From Porticoccaceae bacterium (GTDB taxonomy: Bacteria; Pseudomonadota; Gammaproteobacteria; Pseudomonadales; Porticoccaceae), in NCBI GenBank assembly GCA_018664075.1, contig JABJOY010000043.1, positions 1 through 42,658 of the forward strand: DNA of 42,658 nucleotides, in the 5' to 3' direction. Position 1 is the stretch's first letter, and each line of letters opens with the position of its first letter. Below, one piece after another: positions 16,871-25,683 of the stretch. The notes under the pieces were generated by a model. The model was not told the origin of the DNA. It was given only the letters and a program-made list of their open reading frames with translations, and did not search any database. The position numbers and the translations under genes are program-made.

Positions 16871-18205
16871 ATGACAAAGCACAGCTCAGTAATCGGCACC
16901 ATCATTCTGCTTGCAGCCATATCAACCCAAGCCAGCGCAGACAGCCTGCTGCAATCCATTCAACAGGACTACAGGGATCGGCTGGGAGATATGTTTAAAG
17001 ATTTCCACGCCAACCCAGAGCTGAGTACCGCAGAGCACAGAACCGCAAAGAAACTGGCCGATGCACTGGAGAGCACTGGCTTTAAGGTGACCGAAGGCGT
17101 GGGTGGCACCGGCGTAGTCGCCGTGCTTAAAAACGGCACCGGACCCTTGGTCATGATGCGTGGGGATATGGATGGCCTGCCATTAAAAGAAAAATCCGGG
17201 CTGGCCTATGCCTCCACAGTGACCCAAAAAGATCCCATAAGCGGCAAAGTAGCACCAGTTATGCATGCCTGCGGCCATGATGTGCATATCACCAGCCTGA
17301 TAGGTATTGCCAAACAGATGGCCGAGCGACGGGATAGCTGGTCTGGCACATTGATGCTGATCGGCCAGCCCGCAGAAGAACGCATAATGGGCGCCAGATT
17401 AATGATGGAAGACAATCTGTGGCAGCGTTTTGGGCAACCGGACTATGCCCTGGCATTCCATGTTGCAGCCTCCATGCCCTCTGGTTTAATCAATGTGCAA
17501 GAAGGTAGCCCCATGGCGGGCTCCGACAGTGTGGATATTATTATCCATGGGGTCGGTGCCCATGGCGCTTCACCACATGCCGGCAAAGATCCCATCGTAC
17601 TTGGCAGCCAGATCGTGCTGGCTCTGCAGACATTGGTGTCCCGGGAGCTAGCACCGCGACAGCCAGGAGTAGTCACCGTGGGTTCATTTCACAGTGGCAG
17701 CAAGCACAATATAATTTCCGATAAAGCCCTGCTGCAGCTGACCGTGCGCAATACCAATCTGGAAACCCGGGAGCTGCTACTCACAGGTATAAAACGTATC
17801 GCAGAAAACCTCGGCCGCGCCGCAGGTCTGCCGGAAGATAAGCTGCCAGAGGTGATCTACAGCCAGGAATCAACACCACCCACGGTGAACAACGGCCCAA
17901 TGGTTAAACGGCTCAGCGCCCTGTGGCAGAACAAGCTCGGCCAGCAGAGGGTATTGTCTATTGGTTCTCAGGGCATGGGCGCGGAAGATTTCCCGTTTTT
18001 TACCACAGATCCAGCTATACCCAGCGTCTATTTCGCCGTGGGCGGCACCAGTCTGGCAGATATTGAAGCAGCGGCGCGGGGCACTGGACCAACAATTGCC
18101 TCACATCACAGCCCGCTGTTTAAGATAGAACCGGAACCGGCAGTGGTTACCGGCGTCCATGCCACAGTGCTGGCCCTGCTAGATTTGATGCCAGTGGCCG
18201 ACTAA
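16871..18205 (+). CDS. Secreted M20-family amidohydrolase (IAA-amino acid/hippurate hydrolase type)
   Basis: 444 residues with a signal peptide (cleavage near STQASA-D). The metal-site signatures of the M20D branch are clear: MMRGDMDGLPLKEKSG, HACGHDVHITSLIG, GQPAEER, FHVAAS and the GAHGASPHAGKDP lid/dimerisation motif. These enzymes split N-acyl amino acids. Export to the periplasm is unusual compared with cytosolic homologues but known in marine gammaproteobacteria. It probably forms a transcript with the M28 gene, giving two periplasmic enzymes that release amino acids next to an antiporter. Confidence 0.9.
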   Translation: MTKHSSVIGTIILLAAISTQASADSLLQSIQQDYRDRLGDMFKDFHANPELSTAEHRTAKKLADALESTGFKVTEGVGGTGVVAVLKNGTGPLVMMRGDMDGLPLKEKSGLAYASTVTQKDPISGKVAPVMHACGHDVHITSLIGIAKQMAERRDSWSGTLMLIGQPAEERIMGARLMMEDNLWQRFGQPDYALAFHVAASMPSGLINVQEGSPMAGSDSVDIIIHGVGAHGASPHAGKDPIVLGSQIVLALQTLVSRELAPRQPGVVTVGSFHSGSKHNIISDKALLQLTVRNTNLETRELLLTGIKRIAENLGRAAGLPEDKLPEVIYSQESTPPTVNNGPMVKRLSALWQNKLGQQRVLSIGSQGMGAEDFPFFTTDPAIPSVYFAVGGTSLADIEAAARGTGPTIASHHSPLFKIEPEPAVVTGVHATVLALLDLMPVAD

Positions 18206-18232
18206 CCGCAGCAGTTACCCGGCAACTGAAAA

Positions 18233-19348
18233 CTAAAGCACTGCCTTAAGAGAATTAAGGCAGAAATCGACATTTTTCTGTGTGCTGGCATGACCCATCA
18301 GGCCAATGCGCCAGACCCTGCCCGCCAAGGCACCCAGACCAGCACCAATTTCAAGGTCAAACTCGTTTAACAGGCGGGTTCGCACCCCGGCGTCATCGAC
18401 ACCATCGGGAATATACACAGTATTTAACTGGGGCAGACGATCCTGCTCAGATACCAAAAATCCAATACCCATCTGCTCCAACCCCTGGCGCAGCGCCATA
18501 TGGTTGTGCTGATGGCGGACCCAGGAATTCTCCAGCCCCTCCTCCTGAACCATAACCAATGACTCATGCAGGCCATACAAACAGTTGACCGGTGCAGTGT
18601 GATGATAGGCGCGCTTGCCCTCACCGCCCCAGTAACCCATCACCAGATTCAGATCCAGAAACCAGCTCTGTACACGGCTTTTGCGATTGCGGATTTTTTC
18701 AGCAGCGCGCTCATTAAAGCTGACCGGTGAAAGCCCCGGAGGCGCCGACAGGCATTTCTGCGAACCAGAGTAAATAGCATCAATATCCCATTCATCAACT
18801 TTCAGTGGCGTACCGGCAAGGCTGGTCACTGCATCAACAATCGTCAGGCAGTTATATTTGTGGGCCAGCTCAACCAATGTTTTGGCGTCAGACTGGACAC
18901 CAGTGGAAGTCTCGGCATGGACAAAGGCCACCAGCCCAGCATCCGGATGGGCTTTCAGGGCATCCTCAAGTTTCTCGGGATCAACAGCAGAACCCCAGCT
19001 ATCCTCAACCATAATGGCGGTGGCACCGCAGCGCTCGACATTTTCCTTCATGCGGCCACCAAAAACCCCATTCTGACAGACAATGACTTTGTCGCCACAT
19101 TCCACCAGATTGGCGAAACAGCATTCCATACCGGCAGAGCCGGGAGCAGACACAGCAAAGGTCAGCTCATTTTTGGTTTGGAAAACATATTGCAGCAGCG
19201 CTTTTACCTCATCCATCATCCCTATAAAGCTGGGATCCAAATGCCCCACAGTAGGTCGGGCCATAGCATGAAGTACGCGCTCACTTACATCGGAAGGCCC
19301 GGGGCCCATCAATACACGTTGCGGCGGCTGGAATGAGGTAATGGTCAT
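18233..19348 (-). CDS. Class V aminotransferase (alanine/serine-glyoxylate aminotransferase type)
   Basis: 371-residue PLP fold type I enzyme. Visible motifs: MGPGPSDVSERVLHAMA at the start, APGSAGMECC, VHAETSTG, the cofactor aspartate in VDAVTSLAGTPL, and Schiff-base lysine K198 in YSGSQKCLSAPPG. This is the SgaA/AGXT-like group that transaminates glyoxylate or pyruvate using serine or alanine; related members use 2-aminoethylphosphonate or taurine-like donors. It is the second gene of a - strand operon, 23 nt after a CaiB/BaiF CoA-transferase. Substrates are not determinable here. Confidence 0.88.
   Translation of the reverse strand: MTITSFQPPQRVLMGPGPSDVSERVLHAMARPTVGHLDPSFIGMMDEVKALLQYVFQTKNELTFAVSAPGSAGMECCFANLVECGDKVIVCQNGVFGGRMKENVERCGATAIMVEDSWGSAVDPEKLEDALKAHPDAGLVAFVHAETSTGVQSDAKTLVELAHKYNCLTIVDAVTSLAGTPLKVDEWDIDAIYSGSQKCLSAPPGLSPVSFNERAAEKIRNRKSRVQSWFLDLNLVMGYWGGEGKRAYHHTAPVNCLYGLHESLVMVQEEGLENSWVRHQHNHMALRQGLEQMGIGFLVSEQDRLPQLNTVYIPDGVDDAGVRTRLLNEFDLEIGAGLGALAGRVWRIGLMGHASTQKNVDFCLNSLKAVL
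18241..18263 (-). terminator. Possible terminator at the 3' end of the class V aminotransferase
   Basis: A perfect 9-bp inverted repeat, CTGCCTTAA-N5-TTAAGGCAG, overlaps the last codons of the aminotransferase. On the - strand it is followed only by a broken U run (TGCTTTAGTTTT), so termination may be weak. It lies between two convergent genes. Confidence 0.4.
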
Positions 19349-19371
19349 AGTTGTTTCCCAATTAGTTGGTT

Positions 19372-20577
19372 TTATGCATCGGCCACAATACCTGAGCTCT
19401 TTAACCCAGCAATATGGTCCGCACCCAAACCCAGGCTCTGCAGCACTTCATCAGTGTGGGATCCCACCGCGGGGCCAGGCCATTCAGTGCCGCCCGGAGT
19501 CCCCTCCAGCTTGGGTAGCATGGCGGGAATTTTGAGGGATTCACCATTAATTTCAACCGCCTCAAATAATTCCCGGTATTTGAAATGCGCATCTTCCATC
19601 ATATCCGCAACATTGTAGACCGGCCCGCAGGGCACCCGATGTTCATCGAGAATAGCCATAGCATCAGCCAGACTGCGGGCTGCACACCAGTTGGCCAGCA
19701 CCAGATCAATATCTGCCTCATGAATCACCCGGTCAGCATTGCTAGTGTATTTTCTGTCAGTGGACATATCCTCTCGCCCTACCGCCACCATCAGGCGGGC
19801 AAAGATCGAATCACCATTGCCGCCGATCACCAAAAATTTATCATCCGCGCACTTGTACGTATTGGTCGGCACAATCCCGGTCACCGTCGTGCCCGATGGT
19901 TCGCGAATTACACCGGCGCCATCATATTCAGGCACCACTGCCTCCAGCAGATTAAACATGGACTCATACAGAGCCACATCCACAACCTGCCCTCCCTCCT
20001 TACTGTCTTTAACCGCCTCATCTCTAGAGCGCAGCGCCATCAATATGCCAATCACCGCATGCAGGCCAGACACAGTGTCGCCAATACTGAGATTGGGACG
20101 CACCGGGGCTTCACCAGGGTAGCCATTGACATAACGGAAGCCGCTAATGGCCTCACAGGCGGAGGCAAAGCCAGGTTTTTTTGCATAGGGGCCAGTCTGG
20201 CCATAGCCAGAAATACGCGCATAGATAAGGTTGGGGTTGTCCTTGCGCAGGCTTCCAGGGTCCAGACCCCAGTCCTCGAGCACACCGGGGCGAAAGTTTT
20301 CCACCACAATATCAGCGCTTTTAAGTAACTCCCGCACTAGATCGCGTCCCTGTTCTGTCTTCAGGTCCAATGAGATGCATTTTTTGTTGCGGCCCAGACT
20401 GCGCCACCACAGCGATGTGCCATCTTTCACCTGACGCCAGTTGCGAATCGGATCGCCCCCTGGAGGTTCCACCTTGATCACCTCAGCGCCAAAGTAACCC
20501 AGCATGCAGCCGGCAAACGGCCCAGCCAACAACTGTCCGAGCTCAATAACTCGCAATCCCTGTAATGGTTTATTCAT
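19372..20577 (-). CDS. CaiB/BaiF (class III) CoA-transferase
   Basis: 401 residues from the ATG at 20577, which has GGATCC 8 nt upstream; an upstream in-frame start is less likely. The family pattern is intact: RVIELGQLLAGPFAGCMLGYFGAE, VENFRPGVLEDWGLD, ARISGYGQTGPYA, and catalytic aspartate D167 in LSIGDTVSGLHA. It is clearly diverged from the first CoA-transferase in this window (11265-12485), with a different N-terminal loop (GGDPIRNWRQVKDGTSLWW) of the kind seen in formyl-CoA/oxalate- or dicarboxylate-type members. Operon partner: the class V aminotransferase downstream. The pair could activate a keto or hydroxy acid derived from an amino acid, but no pathway is proven. Confidence 0.88.
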   Translation of the reverse strand: MNKPLQGLRVIELGQLLAGPFAGCMLGYFGAEVIKVEPPGGDPIRNWRQVKDGTSLWWRSLGRNKKCISLDLKTEQGRDLVRELLKSADIVVENFRPGVLEDWGLDPGSLRKDNPNLIYARISGYGQTGPYAKKPGFASACEAISGFRYVNGYPGEAPVRPNLSIGDTVSGLHAVIGILMALRSRDEAVKDSKEGGQVVDVALYESMFNLLEAVVPEYDGAGVIREPSGTTVTGIVPTNTYKCADDKFLVIGGNGDSIFARLMVAVGREDMSTDRKYTSNADRVIHEADIDLVLANWCAARSLADAMAILDEHRVPCGPVYNVADMMEDAHFKYRELFEAVEINGESLKIPAMLPKLEGTPGGTEWPGPAVGSHTDEVLQSLGLGADHIAGLKSSGIVADA

Positions 20578-20806
20578 ATTATTGGATCCATTAAACAAAA
20601 AAACGAAGGCGATTCTAACAGCCAAAAGTGTAGACTAAGGCCACAAATAAAATAAAAACCATAAATTAATGAGTTAATCAGGCAGTTTTGCAGTCAAACA
20701 ACCCAATGATCGCCAATAAAAACAAAAATATACGATTCAATGTTCTGGCCACGGAACCGGCTTATAACTGACTACTCTAAAATCAGAGTGAATCTAGGAC
20801 CTGGTT

Positions 20807-22048
20807 ATGCCCAGTAAAGAAATTATGGCCAAAATGTTTTCAGCCTATAAATACAGTCTGGTTTCCATCAGCCTGTCTTCAATAATGCTTTTGTCCGCAG
20901 CCACTGTCCAGAGTCAAACCATCGAAGAACAGCAACCGGTTTCCGACCCTGTCAGGGATTATATGAACGCCATTGATAATGTAGAAGCAGAGCACAGCGC
21001 CTACTCCACCGAGCTATCTGATCTCTATTTAGGCCTAGGAAAGTCACTTTATTCCAGGCAAGAGTACGAAAAAGCCCGCCAGGCATTCCAGCGCGGCATG
21101 CAAATTCAGCGCGTTAACTACGGGCTCAACAGCCTGTCCCAGGGTCCCTACCTGCTTTCTATAGCAGATGCCGAGAGCTTTCTGGGCAACTGGGATGAGT
21201 CTCAGGAAGCGCTGGAAAACCTCTACAGCATCAATCAGCAAGCCTATGGCGCCAATGATGTGCGTATGCTGCCAGTACTGGATCAGATGCTGGACTGGTA
21301 CTTGGACAGCTATGACGAGCGCACGCCCAAGGGTGGCTACGCTAATCTGGTTATTTCCGAGCGTATCGCCACCAGAATGTACAGCATTCTGGAAAAGGAG
21401 CTGCCACTGGACGACCCAGAGGCGCCAGAGCGTTTCCGTCGCATTGGTTACCTACAGTATTTTATCGCCAATCATATCAAGCAGCACGGTGAGCCCTCAG
21501 AGTCAGGAGTAACATTCTCAACCGGCGGCAGCGCCTCACGCAGCGAAGCCAGCACCTCACACATGCACTTTCGGCGGGGCAAACTGGCCCTGGAAAAAGT
21601 CGTAGCAGCCACTGCCCAACAGGAAAATAGTAGCCCTGAGGATCAGGCAAAAGCCGTGGCCGAACTGGGAGACTGGTATCTGGTCTTTGGCCAGCGCTTC
21701 TCTGCGGCACAGGCCTACCAACTGGCCTATGATGCATTAGAAACAGCAGAGCAGCCTGAGCAGATCAGGGCTGAATTATTTGATCAACCGAGAAAAATTA
21801 ATTTCTCCATGGTTAGAGGCAGTGCCAGCGACCCAGCACTAGAACAGATGGAAGTCCGAATGACTGTATCCGCTTACGGCGTTCCCCAGGGTATAGAGGT
21901 TGATGAAAATACAGAAATATCAAAACCTCAGCTGCAGGCGCTGCGCCGCAATGTCAGCAATATGAGATTTAGGCCAAGGTTACAAAATGGTATCGCCGAA
22001 GACGCACCTTACAAATCCCTGTATGCCGTGCCCGCGCCCAAGAGCTAA
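20807..22048 (+). CDS. Exported TPR protein with a TonB-C-like C-terminal domain (envelope cluster gene 1)
   Basis: 413 residues. An N-terminal hydrophobic stretch (SLVSISLSSIMLLSAATVQS-Q) looks like a signal peptide, so the protein is probably periplasmic. Helical TPR-like repeats follow at about 55-150 (SLYSRQEYEKARQAFQRGMQ) and 255-305 (AELGDWYLVFGQRFSAAQAY). The last ~85 residues (about 325-410) show the beta-alpha-beta rhythm of TonB C-terminal domains: MTVSAYGVPQGIEVDENTEI, then LQALRRNVSNMRFRPRLQNG. An in-frame ATG at 20825 is an alternative start. It opens a run of fourteen closely spaced + genes containing an ExbB-like channel, so a TonB-like domain is striking, but the assignment is by pattern only. 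Confidence 0.75.
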   Translation: MPSKEIMAKMFSAYKYSLVSISLSSIMLLSAATVQSQTIEEQQPVSDPVRDYMNAIDNVEAEHSAYSTELSDLYLGLGKSLYSRQEYEKARQAFQRGMQIQRVNYGLNSLSQGPYLLSIADAESFLGNWDESQEALENLYSINQQAYGANDVRMLPVLDQMLDWYLDSYDERTPKGGYANLVISERIATRMYSILEKELPLDDPEAPERFRRIGYLQYFIANHIKQHGEPSESGVTFSTGGSASRSEASTSHMHFRRGKLALEKVVAATAQQENSSPEDQAKAVAELGDWYLVFGQRFSAAQAYQLAYDALETAEQPEQIRAELFDQPRKINFSMVRGSASDPALEQMEVRMTVSAYGVPQGIEVDENTEISKPQLQALRRNVSNMRFRPRLQNGIAEDAPYKSLYAVPAPKS

Positions 22049-22058
22049 TGAGAACTTT

Positions 22059-22880
22059 ATGACTGACCATATTAAACCAACCTCTGCAGGCCCAGTACTT
22101 AGAATGGCCAGCGCCATTGCTCTCAGTCTGGTGCTAGGTGCCTGCCAGATGCCCTCCTATTCACCCCCATCCGGTTCATCAAGCCCGTCGAATCCATCCA
22201 GCTCCGGCGGTGGCTCCTCTGGCGGCTCAACCTCAAGCCCAAGCGGCAGCAGTGGCGGCAGCGCTGGCGGCATGCCCTCTCCCGGTGGGAGTCAAGGTGC
22301 TGATAGCGGGAGTAGTGGTGCCGACAGCGGGAATAGTGGTGCCGATAGCGGGGATAAAGGCCCAGACAGCGGCAGCCAAACTGGTGATAGCAGCAGTACT
22401 GTTTCAGAGAGCGGATCAGCCGGAGACTCCCTGGAAGATTTAGATCAGGCCCTGGACGAATCCCTCGAAGGCTTTGATGATAATGTTGGCGGTCAGGGTT
22501 CAGACAGCGCAGAGATTGATATCCTCAGCCCAACCGGCGGCGGTGGTGGCGTTCAGAGCGATAGTGAGGCACCATTATTCGAAGAGGCCGACGCGATGGC
22601 AGAGGCCAATGCAGAGATCGAGAACCGCGCTGCCGAAGGGCCCGGTGCAGATAGTGCCGATAGCGCCGGCACAGATGGTGCTCCCGAGGGCCAAGATCAG
22701 GTAGGAGAAGGGTCCCCAGGCACAGCAGATAACGACTTAATCCCTATACCAGAAGATATAGATGATGGTCAGGGAGATGATATTGTACTGCGGCAGATAC
22801 GCGATGCCGCCATGAAAGAGAAGGATCCCGTACTGCGGGAAAAACTATGGGATGAATACCGACGTATCAAGAATCAATAG
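22059..22880 (+). CDS. Ser/Gly/Asp-rich low-complexity lipoprotein (envelope cluster gene 2)
   Basis: 273 residues. A lipobox LVLGAC with the lipid-carrying Cys at 29 follows a short hydrophobic helix, so it should be a lipoprotein. Residues 30-110 are a flexible Ser/Gly/Pro linker that includes four tandem 7-residue units of the form GADSGxx (nt 22296-22379). The rest is strongly acidic and probably disordered, until a short helical, charged C-terminus (IRDAAMKEKDPVLREKLWDEYRRI) that may be the folded or binding part. I chose ATG 22059 because it gives a normal lipoprotein leader 10 nt after gene 1. Function unknown. Confidence 0.82.
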   Translation: MTDHIKPTSAGPVLRMASAIALSLVLGACQMPSYSPPSGSSSPSNPSSSGGGSSGGSTSSPSGSSGGSAGGMPSPGGSQGADSGSSGADSGNSGADSGDKGPDSGSQTGDSSSTVSESGSAGDSLEDLDQALDESLEGFDDNVGGQGSDSAEIDILSPTGGGGGVQSDSEAPLFEEADAMAEANAEIENRAAEGPGADSADSAGTDGAPEGQDQVGEGSPGTADNDLIPIPEDIDDGQGDDIVLRQIRDAAMKEKDPVLREKLWDEYRRIKNQ

Positions 22881-22903
22881 GACAGATTAAAACAGGGAAA
22901 ATA

Positions 22904-24127
22904 ATGGATATCCAAGCGATAAAACAGCCGCGTCTTTTGCCAGAGCTATTTTCGCCAGTGCTACTGGTGATATGTACCCTCGCAATGGCCCTGCTTGCCC
23001 CGGCAGCACTGGCCGCGACGGATAAAATCACCTCATCCACGGCACTGGTTTTAAACACTCCCAACCAGCCAATCCCAGAGGCTGCCCTGCTGGATGTGGG
23101 CATATCCACCTTAAATGACGGACTCTACCTCACCGATGAAAACGACACAGTGTTTCCAGAGGTACGTTTTGCCGAAGCCATCTATTTCTCCAACCAACTC
23201 GCCAAAGTCATGGAAAAGAGCGGAGCCTGGGGCGCTATTCGCGTTACCCCCAACTCAGACGTGGTTATGGACCTGTATATCTCCGGCACCATTCTGCAGT
23301 CCGACGGTGAAACCATGGACCTGCAAATAGACGCTAAAGACAGCAGCGGCAAAAAATGGCTGAGCAAGAGATACAAACAGACCACCGGCAAATATGCCTA
23401 TGACCGCCGCCTAAAGAGCCTCGGCGACCCATTCCAGAACCTGTTTGTGCGCATTGCCAACGATCTGCTCAAATATCGTGAAAAAATCAGCCCGCAGCGC
23501 GCCGCAGAACTGCGCACAATCTCAGAACTGCGCTTTGCCAAATCATTCTCCCCCGAAGCCTTCGATAGCTACATCAGTGAAAAGCGCGATGGCACACTGG
23601 TGATCAACAAACTGCCCGCAGAAAATGACCGTATTCTGATGCGAGTGCGCAAGATCCGAGATCGCGACTACCTCTATATAGATACCATGCAGGACTACTA
23701 CGATGGTTTCTCCCAGCAGATGCATATTGCCTACCAGGATTTTCGTCGCACCTCCTACGACTCTGTGGTCAAGGCCCGGCAGTTAAATAAACAGGGAAAT
23801 CGCCGCATAATCGCCGGTATAGGCGCCATACTGGCCGGTATTTATGGCCGCACTGAAGCAGATACCAGAATAGTCAGCGACGCCAGCACAGCGACCGCCG
23901 CCACTGGTGGCTTTATACTCAAATCCGGTCTTGAGAAGAAACAGGAAGCTGCTGCCTACAATGAATCTATCGCCGAAATGGGCTCCTCTCTTGAAGCAGA
24001 AATCGCCCCACAGGTGATCGAACTGGAAGACCGCACCGTTACCCTGACCGGCACAGTCCAGGCGCAATACCAGCAGTGGCAAACATTACTGCAAAAAATT
24101 TACAAGCAAGAACGAGGTGCCCTCTAA
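22904..24127 (+). CDS. Exported protein of unknown function (envelope cluster gene 3)
   Basis: 407 residues, not recognised. A hydrophobic segment at 18-37 ending in APAALA-A looks like a signal peptide with an unusually long N-region, or an uncleaved anchor. Residues about 45-170 contain a mixed alpha/beta domain (FPEVRFAEAIYFSNQLAKVMEKSGAWGAIRVTP, then DLYISGTILQSDGETMDLQI) whose look recalls small periplasmic domains that measure or bind partner lipoproteins. A basic helical stretch follows, and near 300-335 a glycine-rich hydrophobic segment (IIAGIGAILAGIYG) could insert in a membrane. It is two bases upstream of gene 4, so the two are co-translated. Confidence 0.8.
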   Translation: MDIQAIKQPRLLPELFSPVLLVICTLAMALLAPAALAATDKITSSTALVLNTPNQPIPEAALLDVGISTLNDGLYLTDENDTVFPEVRFAEAIYFSNQLAKVMEKSGAWGAIRVTPNSDVVMDLYISGTILQSDGETMDLQIDAKDSSGKKWLSKRYKQTTGKYAYDRRLKSLGDPFQNLFVRIANDLLKYREKISPQRAAELRTISELRFAKSFSPEAFDSYISEKRDGTLVINKLPAENDRILMRVRKIRDRDYLYIDTMQDYYDGFSQQMHIAYQDFRRTSYDSVVKARQLNKQGNRRIIAGIGAILAGIYGRTEADTRIVSDASTATAATGGFILKSGLEKKQEAAAYNESIAEMGSSLEAEIAPQVIELEDRTVTLTGTVQAQYQQWQTLLQKIYKQERGAL

Positions 24128-24129
24128 CC

Positions 24130-25551
24130 ATGCCTGACGCTGGCCCACTGCCCGATCGCCAGAAGCTAATTATTGGCGGCCTGCTAGCTCTGGTTGCCGC
24201 AGTGGTTTTACTGCTGCCCAATCTAGTGACCGAACCCTGGATTGTCGGCCCGGACAACGCAGCAGCGCCAGCCATACCGATTACCAGCGTCAGCCCGTCC
24301 ACCGCCGCAGAGAAAACCCAATACCGCCAGAACTCACAAAAACTACTGGCAGAAATTATTATGCTCCGCGATGGGCTAACCAGTCAGTCCATCGAACAAT
24401 GGGCCGACTTTGAATTCGGCAACGCCCTGTCCCTGATATCAATGGGAGATGAGCAATATGGCTATGGCAACTACAGAGAATCACTGGCCAGTTTTAACCA
24501 GGCACTAGAGCAACTGAAAACCCTGCAAATCCTGGGCGAAGAAAAATATCTGCAGGCTCTGATAACAGGTACCAGCGCCATCGAAAACGCCGCCATCGGC
24601 GACCCTGCGATTGCCAGCGCAGCAGCTTCACTGGCCATGGCCATTGATCCCAGCGACAGCAGATCCATTGAATTAAACCAGCGGGCCACCGCACTTCCCC
24701 AGCTGATAGAAGCTCTGCAAAATGCCGAACAACAGCTGGCAATCAAGCAGCTAAAAAAAGCCAACAGCTACTACCAGCAAGCCGTGGCTATTGATGGCAA
24801 ACATAAAAAAGCTGCCGACGGCCTGGCTGCAGCCCAGCGGGCAATTACCGAACAACGCTTTCGCCGGGCCATGAGTCGCGGCTTTGCAGCTCTAGAGCAA
24901 AATCGCTTCCCCCAGGCCACCGACGCCTTTAATCAGGCCGGCAAGATCTACCCGGGGCGACAGGCTGTTATTCAAGCCCTGTCACAGGTGGAAACCCAAC
25001 AGTCCCAGCTACTGGTCAGCCAGCAAATGCAGCGAGCCGCCGACCTTGAGCAGCAAGAACAATGGCAGCAAGCCCTGAGCATCTATCAGTCGCTGCTACA
25101 GACCGACCCCTCATTAACCCAGGCCAAGGTTAAAACCATACCGGTAGCGGTGCGCGCAACATTGCACAGCCAGTTACAGGCCGCCCTTGCCGACCCCTTA
25201 AAATTATCCAACGCCAACGCCTACCAAAAAGGCCAGCGTCTGCTGAAAGATGCCATAGGCATAGCCAACCCAGGGCCAGTGCTAAGCCAGCAGGTTGCAA
25301 ATCTGGACAAATATCTGCGTCAATCAACTATCCCGGTGCCAGTGGTACTGCAGTCCGACAGCCTTACCGAGGTCACCCTGTTCCGGGTCGCCAAACTGGG
25401 GACATTCGAGCAGACCTCAGTACAATTAAAACCAGGTCGCTACATAGCAGCAGGTTCCAGAACCGGCTACCGGGATGTGCGTGTGGAATTCACCATTACT
25501 GGCGAACCCATGGAGGAGCCAATTCTGGTTAGTTGCAATGAAGCGATCTAG
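24130..25551 (+). CDS. Membrane-anchored helical-repeat (TPR-like) protein (envelope cluster gene 4)
   Basis: 473 residues from ATG 24130, two bases after the stop of gene 3. One membrane helix at about 12-33 (LIIGGLLALVAAVVLLLPNLV) follows a short N-tail, giving a type II topology with a large periplasmic part. Residues ~95-370 are helical repeats of TPR character rich in Ala and Gln (YGNYRESLASFNQALEQLKT, LKKANSYYQQAVAIDGKHKK, EQWQQALSIYQSLLQ). The last ~80 residues form a beta-rich domain (VVLQSDSLTEVTLFRVAKLG, LKPGRYIAAGSRTGYRDVRV) that resembles a single PEGA-like fold. It is probably a scaffold of the same complex as gene 5. Confidence 0.85.
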   Translation: MPDAGPLPDRQKLIIGGLLALVAAVVLLLPNLVTEPWIVGPDNAAAPAIPITSVSPSTAAEKTQYRQNSQKLLAEIIMLRDGLTSQSIEQWADFEFGNALSLISMGDEQYGYGNYRESLASFNQALEQLKTLQILGEEKYLQALITGTSAIENAAIGDPAIASAAASLAMAIDPSDSRSIELNQRATALPQLIEALQNAEQQLAIKQLKKANSYYQQAVAIDGKHKKAADGLAAAQRAITEQRFRRAMSRGFAALEQNRFPQATDAFNQAGKIYPGRQAVIQALSQVETQQSQLLVSQQMQRAADLEQQEQWQQALSIYQSLLQTDPSLTQAKVKTIPVAVRATLHSQLQAALADPLKLSNANAYQKGQRLLKDAIGIANPGPVLSQQVANLDKYLRQSTIPVPVVLQSDSLTEVTLFRVAKLGTFEQTSVQLKPGRYIAAGSRTGYRDVRVEFTITGEPMEEPILVSCNEAI

Positions 25552-25683
25552 CCAAGACAGCTAATTGCAAACGAATAGTCAAACATGGAGTCAAAAAAAT
25601 ACAGGGAACAGCCGAGTAATGCATATACTTACTACAGAAAGAACTCAGCTGATAATTAGATAAAAAATCGAATCAGAAAAACT

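Noticed and set aside
20774-20789. Small inverted repeat ACTCT-N6-AGAGT before envelope cluster gene 1
   Set aside because: Five-bp arms are expected by chance in an AT-rich gap; no clear promoter could be aligned with it.
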